A DNA stretch of 64,000 nucleotides from Streptomyces sp. NBC_01429 (GCF_036231945.1 NZ_CP109599.1:2078501-2142500), one strand, 5' to 3'; shown: positions 19,818-30,183, counted from the stretch's first letter. Program-made: numbers and translations. Notes: a model not told the origin generated them from the letters alone.

Positions 19818-20759
19818 TCAGGCTCCCGTGGTGAGGACGACGTTCAGCGGCTCGTCCCCGGCCGCGAACCGGGTCAGCTGCTCGACGAGCAGACGCTTGG
19901 CGCGCGGCAGGAAGGCGGAGGTGGGTCCGCCGACGTGGGGACTGATCAGGACACCCGGAGCATGCCAGAGCGGATGGTCCGCGGGCAGGGGCTCGGGGTC
20001 GGTGACATCGAGAGCGGCCTGGATCCTGCCGCTCTCCAGCTCCGCGAGGAGCGCCTTGGTGTCGACGACCGCGCCCCGTGCGACGTTCACGAGCAGCGCG
20101 CCGTCCTTCATCCCGGCCAGGAAAGCGGCTCCGGCCAGCCCCTTGGTCCCCTCGGTGAGCGGCGTCGAGAGGATCACCACGTCCGCCTCGGGCAGCAGCG
20201 CGGGCAGTTCGGTGAACGCGTGGACCGCGCCGCGCTCCGTGGTGCGGGCGGAGCGCGCGACGCGTATCACCCGCGCGCACTCGAAGGGCGCGAGCCGGTC
20301 CTCGACGGCGGCGCCGATCGAGCCGTACCCGACGATCAGTACGGACTTGTCGGCGAGCGCCTGGTGGAAGCCGGAGTTCCACTCCCGCCGGTCCTGGGAC
20401 CTGACGAAACCGGGCACCCCGCGCAGGGAGGCGAGGGTCAGGGTGAGGGCCAGCTCGGCCGTGCTGGCCTCGTGGACGCCCTTGGCGTTGCACAGCCGCA
20501 CCCCGGGCGCCAGCACGTCCAGTCCGGGGGTCACGTTGTCGACGCCCGCGGAGAGGGTCTGTACGAGGCGCAGGGACGTCATGCCGGCCAGCGGCCTGGT
20601 GGAGATCTCCGGACCGCGCATGTACGGCACGACGTACAGGGCGCAGCGCGCCGGGTCGGCGGGGAAGGAGTCCTCGCCGTCCCAGAAGCGGTAGTCCAGG
20701 CCCTCGGGAAGCCCTTCGATCTCGTCTGCCGGAAGCGGGAGCCATACGTCTGAAGTCAT
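19818..20759 (-). CDS. D-isomer-specific 2-hydroxyacid dehydrogenase
   Basis: A 313-residue NAD(P)-dependent dehydrogenase of the D-2-hydroxyacid family. The cofactor motif VGYGSIG (about 151-157), the catalytic Arg in NVARGAVVD, Glu in DVTDPEPLP and His in ISPHVGG are all present. The substrate cannot be told from sequence; related proteins reduce glyoxylate, hydroxypyruvate or larger 2-oxo acids. It starts 94 bases from the divergent aldo/keto reductase gene. Confidence 0.88.
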   Translation of the reverse strand: MTSDVWLPLPADEIEGLPEGLDYRFWDGEDSFPADPARCALYVVPYMRGPEISTRPLAGMTSLRLVQTLSAGVDNVTPGLDVLAPGVRLCNAKGVHEASTAELALTLTLASLRGVPGFVRSQDRREWNSGFHQALADKSVLIVGYGSIGAAVEDRLAPFECARVIRVARSARTTERGAVHAFTELPALLPEADVVILSTPLTEGTKGLAGAAFLAGMKDGALLVNVARGAVVDTKALLAELESGRIQAALDVTDPEPLPADHPLWHAPGVLISPHVGGPTSAFLPRAKRLLVEQLTRFAAGDEPLNVVLTTGA

Positions 20760-20853
20760 GGTCAGGAGGCTATGCGAAGCCCGGCGCGGTGATGAGGTTA
20801 GCTTGAGGACGGCACAGGGACCGCAGGGGCGGTCTTATGGAGGGGTACGGCAG

Positions 20854-21852
20854 TTGGAGCGCAGGACAATCGGTGCGGCGGCGCTCGAAGTGGGGGCGAT
20901 CGGACTCGGCTGCATGCCCATGCACTGGGCGTACACCGGCTCGCAGCAGCGCGGCGACCGGTCGCTCCGTGCGGTGCACGCGGCGCTCGACGCCGGTACG
21001 AGCCTGCTGGACACGGCCGACATGTACGGCCCCTTCACCAATGAGCTGCTGCTGGGGCGGGTGGTCGGCAAGCGGCGGGCGGACGTCTTCGTCTCGACCA
21101 AGTGCGGACTGCTCGTCGGTGACCAGCACATCGTGGCCAACGGCAGGCCCTCGTATGTGCGGCGCGCGTGCGACGCCTCGCTGCGCCGGTTGCAGACCGA
21201 TGTGATCGACCTCTACCAACTGCACCGCGCCGACCCCGAGATACCGGTCGAGGAGACCTGGGGCGCGATGGCGGAGCTGGTGAGCGCCGGGAAGGTACGG
21301 GCGCTGGGGCTGTGCGCCGTGGGGGCGCGCGCTTCCCGCCGGCGGTCGGGGGCGCATCTGCACGACGCGACGATCCGCCAGTTGGAGCGGATCCAGCAGG
21401 TGTTTCCGGTGAGCACGGTGGAGGCGGAGCTGTCGGTCTGGTCGCCGGAGGCGCTGGAGCGGCTGCTGCCGTGGTGCGAGGCGCGCGGGATCGGGTTCCT
21501 CGCGGCGATGCCGCTGGGCAACGGTTTCCTGACCGGCACGCTCACCCCGGGGCAGGGGTTCGAACCGGACGATCTGCGGGCGCGCCATCCCCGGTTCACG
21601 GCCGAGATCATGGCCTCGAACCAGCCGCTGGTGGTCGGGTTGCGGCGGATAGCGGAACGTTACGGCGCGACGCCGGCGCAGGTGGCGCTGGCGTGGGTAC
21701 TGACCAGGGGGCGCCATGTGGTGCCGCTGCCGGGGACGAAGCGGGAGGAGTGGGCGGTGGAGAACGCGCGGGCGGCGGATCTGGAGCTGACGGCGCGGGA
21801 TCTGGCCGAGATAGCCTCGCTGCCGCCGGTACGGGAGTCGTGGGACTACTGA
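20854..21852 (+). CDS. Aldo/keto reductase
   Basis: A 332-residue NADPH-dependent reductase of the AKR family. The barrel shows the catalytic Asp in LLDTADMYG, the Tyr four residues further, Lys in STKCGL and His in YQLHRADP. The C-terminal cofactor region PLPGTKREEWAVENARA is also typical. The TTG at 20854 was chosen because GGAGGGG lies 8 bases upstream and the family N-terminus (RRTIG...EVGAIGLGCM) begins there; longer forms add 32 unrelated residues. The substrate is unknown. Confidence 0.88.
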   Translation: MERRTIGAAALEVGAIGLGCMPMHWAYTGSQQRGDRSLRAVHAALDAGTSLLDTADMYGPFTNELLLGRVVGKRRADVFVSTKCGLLVGDQHIVANGRPSYVRRACDASLRRLQTDVIDLYQLHRADPEIPVEETWGAMAELVSAGKVRALGLCAVGARASRRRSGAHLHDATIRQLERIQQVFPVSTVEAELSVWSPEALERLLPWCEARGIGFLAAMPLGNGFLTGTLTPGQGFEPDDLRARHPRFTAEIMASNQPLVVGLRRIAERYGATPAQVALAWVLTRGRHVVPLPGTKREEWAVENARAADLELTARDLAEIASLPPVRESWDY

Positions 21853-21999
21853 GGACGGGGCAACGGTGTAAGAAGCAGGGGGAGAAACGGTCGGTCACGT
21901 CCGTGCGTGCCTTCCGGGGCGGCTGTACGTGGCCGCGCGTGGCTGTACGTGGCTGTCCTCCGTTCGTCCTGTCCGTCTCGTCGAAAGGGAACCCGAACC

Positions 22000-23166
22000 G
22001 TGCACCGTTCAGCAGTGACGGCCGTGTGTGCCGCGGCGGCGCTTCTCGTGGCCACCGGATGCTCGTCCGACCGCGCCCCGGATCTCGGCCGGAGCCCGGC
22101 GTCGAGTCCGGCCGCCACACCGTCCGAGGACGGGCGGCCGAGTCCGTCGGCCGCGCCGGCGAAGGGCTCGGTGAAGGTGGTGTCCACTCTGGCCCAGGGC
22201 CTGAAGACGCCCTGGGGGCTGGCCGAACTGCCCGACGGCGATCTCCTGGTCTCCTCGCGCGACGACGGGACGATCACCCGCGTCGGGGTACGGGACGGCA
22301 AGCGCGGGAGGAAGATCACGATCGGCTCGGTGCCCGGGGTCGCGCCCGCCGGCGAGGGCGGCCTGCTGGGGATCGCGCTCTCCCCCACGTACGCCTCGGA
22401 CCACCTGGTGTACGCGTACTTCACCACCGCTTCGGACAACCGCGTCGCCCGCATGCTGTACGACGAGAAGAAGCCGGCCGGGCAGCAGTTGGGCGCCCCC
22501 GACACGGTGCTGCGCGGCATTCCGAAGGGGACCATCCACAACGGCGGCCGGATCGCCTTCGGCCCGGACAAGATGCTGTACGCGGGGACGGGTGAGGCGG
22601 GTGATCCGGCACTCGCCCAGGACAAGGAGTCGCTGGGCGGGAAGATCCTGCGGATGACTCCGGACGGACAGCCCGTGCACGGCAACCCGGAGGCGGACTC
22701 GGTGGTCTATTCCCTGGGCCACCGCGATGTGCAGGGTCTGGCCTGGGACGCCGAGGGGCGGCTGTGGGCCTCGGAATTCGGTCAGGACAAGTGGGACGAG
22801 CTGAATCTGATCGAGCCGGGGAAGAACTACGGCTGGCCGGATGTGGAGGGCAGGGGCGGCACGTCCGCCGGGTTCGTGGACCCGGTGGAGGAGTGGGCGC
22901 CCAGGGACGCTTCGCCGAGCGGGCTGGCGTTCGCGGAGGGCTCCTTGTGGATGGCGGCGCTGCGCGGCGAGCGGCTCTGGCGCGTTCCGCTGGCGGGCCG
23001 GGAATCCGCGGCGGCTCCGCAGGCGTTCCTGAAGGGGAAGTACGGGCGCCTGCGTACGGTGCTCGCCGCGAGCGGCGGCACCGTGTGGCTGACGACCAGT
23101 GATACGGACGGCCGGGGCGACCCGAAGCCGGGGGACGACAGGATCCTCCAGCTGGAGGTCGGGTAG
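22000..23166 (+). CDS. PQQ-dependent sugar dehydrogenase-type lipoprotein
   Basis: A 388-residue secreted lipoprotein. The signal peptide ends in the lipobox VATGC, so the mature protein is anchored at Cys. The rest is a six-bladed beta-propeller of the glucose/sorbosone dehydrogenase family: LKTPWGLAELPDGDLLVSSR, GEGGLLGIALSP, HNGGRIAFGPD, GHRDVQGLAWD, SEFGQDKWDELNLIEPGKNYGWP. Members may use PQQ and calcium to oxidise sugars, but many actinobacterial homologues have no known activity. The GTG start was chosen for the signal peptide and the AAAGGGA ahead of it. Confidence 0.88.
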   Translation: MHRSAVTAVCAAAALLVATGCSSDRAPDLGRSPASSPAATPSEDGRPSPSAAPAKGSVKVVSTLAQGLKTPWGLAELPDGDLLVSSRDDGTITRVGVRDGKRGRKITIGSVPGVAPAGEGGLLGIALSPTYASDHLVYAYFTTASDNRVARMLYDEKKPAGQQLGAPDTVLRGIPKGTIHNGGRIAFGPDKMLYAGTGEAGDPALAQDKESLGGKILRMTPDGQPVHGNPEADSVVYSLGHRDVQGLAWDAEGRLWASEFGQDKWDELNLIEPGKNYGWPDVEGRGGTSAGFVDPVEEWAPRDASPSGLAFAEGSLWMAALRGERLWRVPLAGRESAAAPQAFLKGKYGRLRTVLAASGGTVWLTTSDTDGRGDPKPGDDRILQLEVG

Positions 23167-23218
23167 CGGCACGGGAACGCGCGACCGGGAGCCGAGAGCG
23201 AGAAAGGGGCAACTGTCC

Positions 23219-23530
23219 GTGTTCAACATGTTCGAGGAGATCTTCGCACCGGGCCGCAAACACACCCATGACGAGCAGAAGCGGCTGGAGCTGAGCCGGG
23301 TCGACGTGGACCCCAACGATCCGGGCCGGGGCCCGATAGACCTGACCTCGGGGAAGGTCACGATAAGAGTCCCGGAGGAATCCGTGGCCGAGGAGTCCGT
23401 GGCCGAGGAGTCCGGCGCTGAGCATCCCGACGCCGGGCATTCCGGTGCCGAGGAATCCGGGGCCGGGACCGAGGCGGGAGCAGAGCCGGAGTCCGGCGGC
23501 GGGGCCGGGCGAAAGACGTCCCGGGGCTGA
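23219..23530 (+). CDS. DUF6191-type small protein with acidic repeats
   Basis: A 103-residue protein. Its N-terminal half (VFNMFEEIFAPGRKHTHDEQ, then RLELSRVDVDPNDPGRGPID) resembles a small actinobacterial family of unknown function that I recall as DUF6191. The C-terminal half is a degenerate acidic repeat built from EES(V/G)AEES units, probably disordered. The GTG start is preceded by AAAGGGG. It follows the sugar dehydrogenase lipoprotein by 52 bases and may share its transcript. Confidence 0.65.
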   Translation: MFNMFEEIFAPGRKHTHDEQKRLELSRVDVDPNDPGRGPIDLTSGKVTIRVPEESVAEESVAEESGAEHPDAGHSGAEESGAGTEAGAEPESGGGAGRKTSRG

Positions 23531-23562
23531 ACCTCTCCGGGCATCTCTCCCGGCCGAGCCTC

Positions 23563-26500
23563 TCAGGGCTGGAAGAGGCGCAGCCGATGGGCGAGGGCCG
23601 CCGCCTCCGTACGCCCCGAGACCCCGAGCTTCGCCAGGATGTTCGACACGTGGACGCTGGCGGTCTTGGGCGAGATGTACAGCTCCTCGGCGATACGGCG
23701 GTTGCTGTGGCCCGCGGCGACCAGCCGCAGGACGTCCCGCTCGCGCGGCGTCAGCCCCAGGGCGCGGACCGGGTCGGGCTGCGCTTCTCCGGCGGCCGCC
23801 GGCCGCGGGTCCGCGGCTGGTCCGGCGCCGCCCGGATCCGGGTGCCGGGCGGCGCCGGGGGCCGTCGAGAGGCTGATGCGCGCCCGGCCCGCGAGCAGTG
23901 CGATCTCCTCGGCGAGGGGGCGCGCGCCGAGCGCGGTGGCGGTGGCGTGGGCGAGGAGCAGCGGCCGCGCGGCCTCGGAGCGCTCCGCGTGGGAGTCGAG
24001 CAGGGCCGCCGCCAGCCGCAGCCGGACGAGGGCCAGCTCGTAGGGGCGCGCGGTCTCCTCGAAGGCCGCGACGGCGCGCGCCCACCCCTCCGGTGCCGCT
24101 CCGCCTTCCGCGCGGGCCAGCTCCGCCTCCAGCAGCAGTCCGTACGCCCGCCAGACGGGCACCAGGGTCGGCAGCCGCTTCCCGTGGGTCCGTACGGCCG
24201 CGAGGACCGCCGTCCGGCCCGCGTCCGCGTCCGGCAGCCCCCGGGCGTCCGCCTCCATCGACGCCGCCGCGCAGAGCAGGGGCAGCGCGTGCTGCTGGGT
24301 GCCGGGCGGGAAGCCGTGGCCGGTAGTCCGCTCGAATTCGGCCCTGGCCTCGGCCAGCGCGCCCCGGCGCGCGGCCAGGGACATGGCGAGCCGGGTCGGC
24401 GGTATGTGGTGCTGCGGCTGGAAGTCGTGGGTGCCGAAGAATGCGCGGGCCAGCGCCACCTGCCGCCCCGCCTCGTCGAAGTCGCCCCGTACCAGCGCGA
24501 GTTCGGCGCGGCGGTCGGCGACGAGTCCGCGCGCCTTCTGGGACTGGGCGAGATCCGCCGCCGCGTCGAGGACGGCGTCCGCCTCGGACCAGCGGCCGAG
24601 GGAGAAGAGGGAGTGGGCCAGATTGTGGCGGACCCATACCTCCGTGTCGGCGAGTCCGCGCTGATGGCTGAAGGTCACGCCCTGCTCGGCGACGGCCACC
24701 GCCTCCTCGGACCGCCCCTGGGTCTCCAGCGTGGAGGGCAGATTGATGCTGGCGCGCCCCACGATCCCGACGGCGTCCAGCTCGACGGCCCGGTCGCGGA
24801 CCGCGTACATCTCGGCGATGCCCTCGCCGGGACCGCCGGCGTCGGCGGTGAGCCAGCCCCGGGTGAGGCGGGCGTGCAGCTCGGTGTGTTCGGCTCCGAC
24901 GAGCCGCGCGTACTCCACGGCGCGGTCGGCGGCGGCCAGGCTCTCGGGCCCCGGCCGGTGCAGGGCGCCCCAGGCGGCGACCGCCGCGAGGACCTCCGCG
25001 TGGACGGCGGACGGCCGCAGGCCGCGCACCAGCTCCTGGGCGGTGCCCAGTTCGGACCAGCCGTCGCCCCGGGACAGCTGCTGGTTCAGCCGGGAGCGCT
25101 GGATCCAGAACCACGCGGCGCGCAGCGGATCGCGGCCGCCCTCCTCGCCGTCGAGGATCCGCAGGGCCTTCTTCGAGATCGCCAGGGCCCGTTCGTGCTC
25201 GCCGCCGACGCGGGCGGCGTCCGTCGCCTCCGCCATCAGGTCCAGAAAGCTCAGCGGGGAGTTGTCGGGCCGGCTTCCGCAGGCCGGGTACGCGTCCAGG
25301 TCGTCCGGCGGGCGCAGGGTGCCGCGCACCTCGGCGGGCGCGCTGTCCCACAGCTCCATGGCCCGTTCGAGCAGCCTCAGTTGCTCGGCGTGGGCGTAGC
25401 GCTCCCTGGCCTCCACGGAGGCGCGCAGCACGACGGGAAGGGCCTTCGCCGGGTCGTGCGCGTGGTACCAGTGGCTGGCGAGACGGGTGGTGCGCTCGTC
25501 GGCCCGTACGAGCCGGGGGTCGGCCTCCAGTACTTCGGCGAAGCGGCGGTTGAGCCGGGACCGCTCGCCGGGCAGCAGGTCGTCGCTGACCGCCTCGCGC
25601 ACCAGGGAGTGCCGGAAGCGGTAGCCGTCGCCGTCCGGGGTGGGCAGCAGGATGTTGGCGCCGACGGCGGCGCGCAGCGCCTCGATGAGATCGTCCTCAG
25701 CGAGCCGGGCGACGGCCAGCAGCAGCGGGTACTCGACGGTGGTGCCGCCCTCGGCGACGATCCTGGCGACCCGCTGGGCGTCCTCGGGCAGCGCCTCGAC
25801 CCTGACGAGCAGCAGATCGCGCAGCGAGTCGCTCAGCCCGGTGCCGCGGCCGGTCCCGAGGGAGCAGGCCAGCTCCTCCACGAAGAACGCGTTGCCGTCG
25901 GAGCGTTCGAAGATGCGGTCGAGCACGCCGGGGTCGGGCTCGCCGTCGAGGATCCCGGTGAGCTGGCTGCGTACCTCGGCGCGGTTGAAGCGGGGCAGCT
26001 CGACGCGCCGGACGGATCTCAGCCGGTCCAGCTCGGCGAGGAGCGGGCGCAGCGGGTGGCGGCGGTGGATGTCGTCGGCGCGGTAGGTGCCGAGCACGAC
26101 GATCCGGCCGCGGCGCAGGGCGCGGAAGAGATAGGCGAGGAGGTGGCGGGTGGAGGCGTCCGCCCAGTGCAGATCCTCCAGGACGAGCACCACCGTACGG
26201 TCCGTCGCGAGCCGCTCCAGCAGCCGCGCGGTCAGCTCGAAGAGGCGCGCGGTGCCGTCTTCGTCGAGCGCGCCCCGGTCGGAGCGGCCCAGCTCGGGCA
26301 GGATGCGGGCCAGCTCGTCCTCCTGGCCGTCGGCCGCCGCGATCAGCTCGTCGGGCAGCCGGCGGCGCAGGGAGCGCAGCGCGGTGGAGAAGGGCGCGAA
26401 CGGCAGTCCGTCCGCGCCGATCTCGACACAGCCGCCGATCGCCACGACGGCCTTCTCCCGGCACGCCCTCTCGTGCAGCTCCTCGACGAGCCGGGTCTTG

Positions 26501-26688
26501 CCGACCCCCGCCTCGCCGCCGATGAGCAACGCCTGCGGCTCGCCCGCGGTGGCGCGGGCGAGCGCTTCGGTGAGCACGGTCAGTTCGTCGGTCCTGCCGA
26601 CGAACACCGGGCTGACTGACCTGGTCTCCACGGTGCCGAGCATCGCACAGGGGTCGGACAGCGCGGCACTCGTTTTCGACCGGCTCAC
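23563..26688 (-). CDS. Large ATP-binding LuxR-family regulator (LAL type)
   Basis: A regulator of about 1041 residues. An N-terminal AAA/NACHT-like module has Walker [11 protein letters not shown] and Walker [13 protein letters not shown]; the middle is a helical TPR-like region; the C-terminus is a LuxR helix-turn-helix ([40 protein letters not shown]). This is the MalT/LAL layout, in which ligand and ATP drive DNA binding. The GTG at 26688 was chosen because it overlaps the stop codon of the small upstream gene (GTGA), implying translational coupling; an ATG at 26643 is an alternative. The target genes are unknown. Confidence 0.85.
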   Translation of the reverse strand: MSRSKTSAALSDPCAMLGTVETRSVSPVFVGRTDELTVLTEALARATAGEPQALLIGGEAGVGKTRLVEELHERACREKAVVAIGGCVEIGADGLPFAPFSTALRSLRRRLPDELIAAADGQEDELARILPELGRSDRGALDEDGTARLFELTARLLERLATDRTVVLVLEDLHWADASTRHLLAYLFRALRRGRIVVLGTYRADDIHRRHPLRPLLAELDRLRSVRRVELPRFNRAEVRSQLTGILDGEPDPGVLDRIFERSDGNAFFVEELACSLGTGRGTGLSDSLRDLLLVRVEALPEDAQRVARIVAEGGTTVEYPLLLAVARLAEDDLIEALRAAVGANILLPTPDGDGYRFRHSLVREAVSDDLLPGERSRLNRRFAEVLEADPRLVRADERTTRLASHWYHAHDPAKALPVVLRASVEARERYAHAEQLRLLERAMELWDSAPAEVRGTLRPPDDLDAYPACGSRPDNSPLSFLDLMAEATDAARVGGEHERALAISKKALRILDGEEGGRDPLRAAWFWIQRSRLNQQLSRGDGWSELGTAQELVRGLRPSAVHAEVLAAVAAWGALHRPGPESLAAADRAVEYARLVGAEHTELHARLTRGWLTADAGGPGEGIAEMYAVRDRAVELDAVGIVGRASINLPSTLETQGRSEEAVAVAEQGVTFSHQRGLADTEVWVRHNLAHSLFSLGRWSEADAVLDAAADLAQSQKARGLVADRRAELALVRGDFDEAGRQVALARAFFGTHDFQPQHHIPPTRLAMSLAARRGALAEARAEFERTTGHGFPPGTQQHALPLLCAAASMEADARGLPDADAGRTAVLAAVRTHGKRLPTLVPVWRAYGLLLEAELARAEGGAAPEGWARAVAAFEETARPYELALVRLRLAAALLDSHAERSEAARPLLLAHATATALGARPLAEEIALLAGRARISLSTAPGAARHPDPGGAGPAADPRPAAAGEAQPDPVRALGLTPRERDVLRLVAAGHSNRRIAEELYISPKTASVHVSNILAKLGVSGRTEAAALAHRLRLFQP

Positions 26689-26870
26689 GTGGTGTGGCGC
26701 GGCCGGTGGAGGAGCGGGCTCACCTGCCCCTCCGGGGCCTTGTCTGCCGCTCGCCGCGCTGTGCGCCGGGCCTGTCCGCGGGCCCTGCGCACCTGCCGTA
26801 CGAGGCGCTGGTTGTCGGCGGCGCGGATGAGTTCGGCCTCGCGGATCTTGTGGAGTTCGTACCCGTACAT
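26685..26870 (-). CDS. 61-residue basic protein, MYxYELH family
   Basis: A short protein beginning [20 protein letters not shown] and ending in a basic, arginine-rich tail. Similar short proteins with the MY-YELH start are, in my recollection, common in Streptomyces, with no known function. The first 30 residues could form an amphipathic helix. A strong AGGGGGA lies ahead of the ATG. The stop codon overlaps the GTG start of the LAL regulator, so the two are probably co-translated. Confidence 0.75.
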   Translation of the reverse strand: MYGYELHKIREAELIRAADNQRLVRQVRRARGQARRTARRAADKAPEGQVSPLLHRPRHTT

Positions 26871-26972
26871 GGTGTCCCCCTGACGAAACGGTGCGGCATC
26901 GTGCCGATGCCTTCACCTTCGTCTCCCAGGGGGTGGGGCCGCATCGGGAGTGTGCCGCATGTTCGCGGGGCC

Positions 26973-27008
26973 CCGGGCCTTAGAAACAGTGCCTGGTCTA
27001 AGGCCCGG
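26973..27008 (-). terminator. 12-bp inverted repeat, probable terminator
   Basis: A perfect 12-bp inverted repeat (26973-26984 with 26997-27008) with a 12-base loop lies 33 bases beyond the stop codon of the membrane protein gene at 27042. It could also be an operator for the small gene at 26685-26870, whose promoter must lie in this gap. Confidence 0.6.
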
Positions 27009-27041
27009 CGACCAAGGGCCTCCTCAGAGGAGGCGCCTCGG

Positions 27042-27683
27042 TCAGGAGGCGGTGGTCGGCAGGGCGGCGAAGAGGTCGAAGTACATGCCGAGGGACATGA
27101 GCAGTCCGAGGAGGCCGAGGACGGCACCGGCCAGCGCGAAGGGGCGCACCCAGGCGGTACGGGGCCGCGGCAGCGCGAGCACGATCGCGCCGACGATCAG
27201 CGCCACCAGCGCGACGCCGCCGTTGACCAGGGCGGTGAGGTGCCAGGCGTCGCCGTAGATCGCGGAGATCTGCTGCTCGGCGGTGGCGGACTGGCCGGTC
27301 TTGAGCTGTCCGACGAGCCCCTGGCGCTCGCCGAGGACCCGGCTGCTCCAGGTCCCGGTGAGGGCGACGATGCCGAGGCAGACGGCGAGGACGGCCGCCG
27401 CGGCGGAGCCGAGGCCGGAGGAGCCGGCGGTGGCGGCGTCGTCCGCCGCGTCGTCGTCATCGTCATCGTCGGTGTAGTCGTTGTCGTCGGTGCCGTCGGC
27501 GGCCGGGGCCGGGGCCGGACCGGTGGGGCTGTCCGCCGGGGCGGCGTCCTTGGTGGCCGGGTCCTCGGCCGTCCCGTCGGCCGTCTCCTTGGACAGGTCC
27601 GTGGCCGGAGGCTTCGTGTCCTTCGTGTCGGTCGCGTCGGCCGTCGTCTGTTCGGGGGTCTCGGTCTCGGGTGTGGGGTTCAT
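27042..27683 (-). CDS. Asp/Glu-rich membrane protein of unknown function
   Basis: A 213-residue protein. The N-terminal 80 residues are low-complexity, Thr/Pro/Asp rich, with a nearly pure Asp run (DDDDDDD) just before the membrane part. Three hydrophobic helices follow (about 90-110, 150-172 and 183-205). I do not recognise a family. The ATG at 27683 was preferred over a GTG three codons upstream; neither has a good Shine-Dalgarno sequence. It is next to the MMPL transporter gene on the same strand. Confidence 0.7.
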   Translation of the reverse strand: MNPTPETETPEQTTADATDTKDTKPPATDLSKETADGTAEDPATKDAAPADSPTGPAPAPAADGTDDNDYTDDDDDDDAADDAATAGSSGLGSAAAAVLAVCLGIVALTGTWSSRVLGERQGLVGQLKTGQSATAEQQISAIYGDAWHLTALVNGGVALVALIVGAIVLALPRPRTAWVRPFALAGAVLGLLGLLMSLGMYFDLFAALPTTAS

Positions 27684-27754
27684 ACGGCGCACGCTAGGGG
27701 CCGCGTCTGAGAGCTTTCTGAGAACTCCGGATCCCGGACCCGCGCGCGGCCGGC

Positions 27755-27790
27755 CCGCCCGCTCCCCCGCCCGCTCTCCCGCCCGCTCTC
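27755..27790. repeat. Three 12-bp tandem repeats at the MMPL stop codon
   Basis: Three copies of CCGCCCGCTCTC (first copy CCGCCCGCTCCC) run from 27755 to 27790 and end inside the MMPL stop codon (27789-27791). Confidence 0.75.
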
Positions 27791-30020
27791 ACCGTACGAG
27801 CGGAGTCTCCGCGCGCTCGCGCGCCTCGGGAATCCTGGCCCGGGGACGGCGCCCGGGCGCTTCGATGCTGATCCTCGGCAGCCAGCGGTCCACCCGGCGC
27901 GGCAGCCACCAGTTGGCGCCGCCGAGCAGATGCATCAGGGCGGGGACCAGGAGGGTACGGAGGACGAAGGCGTCCAGCGCCACGGCCGCCGCCAGCCCGA
28001 TGCCGAACATCGCGATGACCCGGTCCCCGCTGAGGACGAAGGCCAGGAAGACCGAGATCATGATGACCGCCGCCGAGTTGATCACCCGGCCGGTCTCGGC
28101 GAGCCCGACCCGTACGGCCCGCCGGTTGTCGCCCGTCTCCAGCCACTCCTCGTACATCCGGCTGACCAGGAAGACCTGGTAGTCCATGGAGAGCCCGAAG
28201 AGGACCGAGACCATGATCACGGGCAGGAAGGGCTCGATGGGGCCCGCGCTGCCCAGTCCCAGCAGCTCGCTCCCCCATCCCCACTGGAAGATCGCGACCA
28301 CGATCCCGAAGGACGAGGCGACGGCGGCGACATTCATCAGCGCGGCCTTCAGCGGGATACCCACGGACCGGAAGGCGAGCAGCAGAAGCAGACAGCCGAG
28401 GGCGATGACCACGCCGACGAAGAGCGGGAGCTTGCCGACGATGATCGCGGCGAAGTCGTCGTAGCTCGCGGTGACCCCGCCGACGTACACCTTCAGTGTG
28501 GTGCCGCTCCCGTTGCCGGGCAGCACCTCTGTACGGAGGCGGTCGACCAGCTCGCTGGTGTGCCGCGCCTGGGGCGCCGAGTCCGGTACGACGGTGAGCA
28601 GCGCCCGGTCACCGCTGCCGTTGAACACGATCGGGCCGACCGAGGCGACGCCCTCGGTCCGGCGCAGGGTGTCGGGCAGCTGGTCCATGGCGAGCCGGTC
28701 GTCCGCGCCGTCGAGCCGCGCGACCAGGGTGAGCGGACCGTTGACGCCGGGGCCGAAGCCGTCGGCGAGCAGGTCGTACGCCTTGCGGGTGGTGGCCGTG
28801 GCCGGGTTGTTGCCCTGGTCGGAGGTGCCGAGCCGGAGCGAGAACGTGGGAAGGGCCAGGACGAGCATCACCACGGCGGCGACGGCGCCGAGCAGTTGAG
28901 GACGGCGCTCGACGATGAGCGACCAGCGCACGGCGAAGCCGGTCGGCTGTTCGGTGGCGGGCCCCCGCGCCGCGAGCCGCGCGCGCTCGCGGCGGCTCAG
29001 CGCGCGCGTACCGATGAAGGACAGCAGGGCCGGCAGCAGGGTCACGGAGGCGGCGACGGTGAGGACGACCGTGAGCGAGGCGGCGACCGCGACGCCGTTC
29101 AGGAAGTTCAGCCGCAGTATCAGCATGCCGAGCAGGGCGATACAGACCGTGGCCCCGGCGAAGACGACGGCCCTGCCGGTGGTCGCGACGGCTTCGGCGG
29201 CGGCCTCGGGGACGCTCAGGCCGCGTTTCAGGCCCTTGCGGTGGCGGGTGACGATGAACAGCGCGTAGTCGATGCCGACGCCGAGCCCGATCAGCAGCCC
29301 GAGCATCGGCGCGAAGTCGGCGACCGTCATCACCTGGCCGAGCAGCACGATGCCCGCGTACGCCGTGCCGACCGGGACGAGAGCGGTCGCGATGGGCAGC
29401 AGGCTGGCCGCGAGCGAGCCGAAGGCGAGGAAGAGCACGACGGCGGCGACGGCCACGCCCACGGCCTCGGCGAGGTGCCCGGTGCTGGATTCGGTGAGCG
29501 CGACGGCGCTGCCGCCGAGTTCGACGTCGAGACCCGGCGCGACGGCGGCCTTCGCGGTGTCGACCAGCGCGCGGGCCGCCGCCTCGGGAACGGCGTCGGC
29601 CGGCCGGTCGAACGTCACGCGCGCGTAGGCCGTCCGTCCGTCGGCGCTGATCTGTTCCTGGCCCTCGGCGGAGTACGGACTGACGACGGACGCGATGCCC
29701 GGCAGCTTCGCCACCTTGCCGAGCATCTCGCCGGTCCGCAGCTCGACCTCGGTCGCGCGCACCGACCCGTACGGCCGGCTCCCGGGCGTGTCACCCTCGC
29801 CGGTGTGCCAGACGATGGTGTCGCTGTCGCCGCCCAGACCGGGGAATCCGCTGTCGAGGAGCCGGGTGGCCTCGCCGGACTCGGTGCCGGGCACCTCGTA
29901 GTCGTTGGAGTACGCGGAACCCGTCACCATGGCGGCCGTCGAGACGCCGCCGAGCGCGAACAGCCAGAGGAGCACGGCGAGGAGCCGGTGGTGGACGCAC
30001 CAGCGTGCGAGGGCTGCCAA
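27789..30020 (-). CDS. MMPL-family RND transporter
   Basis: A 743-residue membrane exporter of the MMPL branch of RND proteins. There are 12 predicted helices in two six-helix halves, each preceded by a large extracellular loop; the first helix starts the protein (RLLAVLLWLFALGGVSTAA), and the family stretches GIGVGIDYALFIVTRHR and LFGLSMDYQVFLVSRMYEEW carry the proton-relay aspartates. Actinobacterial homologues move lipids or lipid-like products across the membrane. The start is a TTG preceded by GGGAG. No partner gene is near, so the cargo is unknown. Confidence 0.9.
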   Translation of the reverse strand: MAALARWCVHHRLLAVLLWLFALGGVSTAAMVTGSAYSNDYEVPGTESGEATRLLDSGFPGLGGDSDTIVWHTGEGDTPGSRPYGSVRATEVELRTGEMLGKVAKLPGIASVVSPYSAEGQEQISADGRTAYARVTFDRPADAVPEAAARALVDTAKAAVAPGLDVELGGSAVALTESSTGHLAEAVGVAVAAVVLFLAFGSLAASLLPIATALVPVGTAYAGIVLLGQVMTVADFAPMLGLLIGLGVGIDYALFIVTRHRKGLKRGLSVPEAAAEAVATTGRAVVFAGATVCIALLGMLILRLNFLNGVAVAASLTVVLTVAASVTLLPALLSFIGTRALSRRERARLAARGPATEQPTGFAVRWSLIVERRPQLLGAVAAVVMLVLALPTFSLRLGTSDQGNNPATATTRKAYDLLADGFGPGVNGPLTLVARLDGADDRLAMDQLPDTLRRTEGVASVGPIVFNGSGDRALLTVVPDSAPQARHTSELVDRLRTEVLPGNGSGTTLKVYVGGVTASYDDFAAIIVGKLPLFVGVVIALGCLLLLLAFRSVGIPLKAALMNVAAVASSFGIVVAIFQWGWGSELLGLGSAGPIEPFLPVIMVSVLFGLSMDYQVFLVSRMYEEWLETGDNRRAVRVGLAETGRVINSAAVIMISVFLAFVLSGDRVIAMFGIGLAAAVALDAFVLRTLLVPALMHLLGGANWWLPRRVDRWLPRISIEAPGRRPRARIPEARERAETPLVR

Positions 30021-30183
30021 CGGACCGCTCCCTGGATCGGTGGGTCTTCATCGGGAACAGCCCGTCGGGAGGAGCCCGCGAAGAACGCGTGACCTACGGA
30101 GAGCTACTGTCGCAGCATATAATGATCGTTTGTCCGCTTCGTGGGGTTACTCACAGTGGCATTCCGGAATAACGGAGAGGCCG

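Noticed and set aside
16618..20745. A 1375-codon frame reading through the GGDEF-EAL gene and the 2-hydroxyacid dehydrogenase gene
   Set aside because: The upstream part is antisense-like arginine/glycine-rich sequence; the ATG at 19710 with GGAGAG is a normal start and the dehydrogenase is coded in a different frame.
30101..30183. AT-rich TATAAT-like sequence and ATTCCGGAAT palindrome upstream of the MMPL gene
   Set aside because: No well-placed -35 partner and the TATAAT lies on the strand without a gene; too weak to call a promoter or operator.
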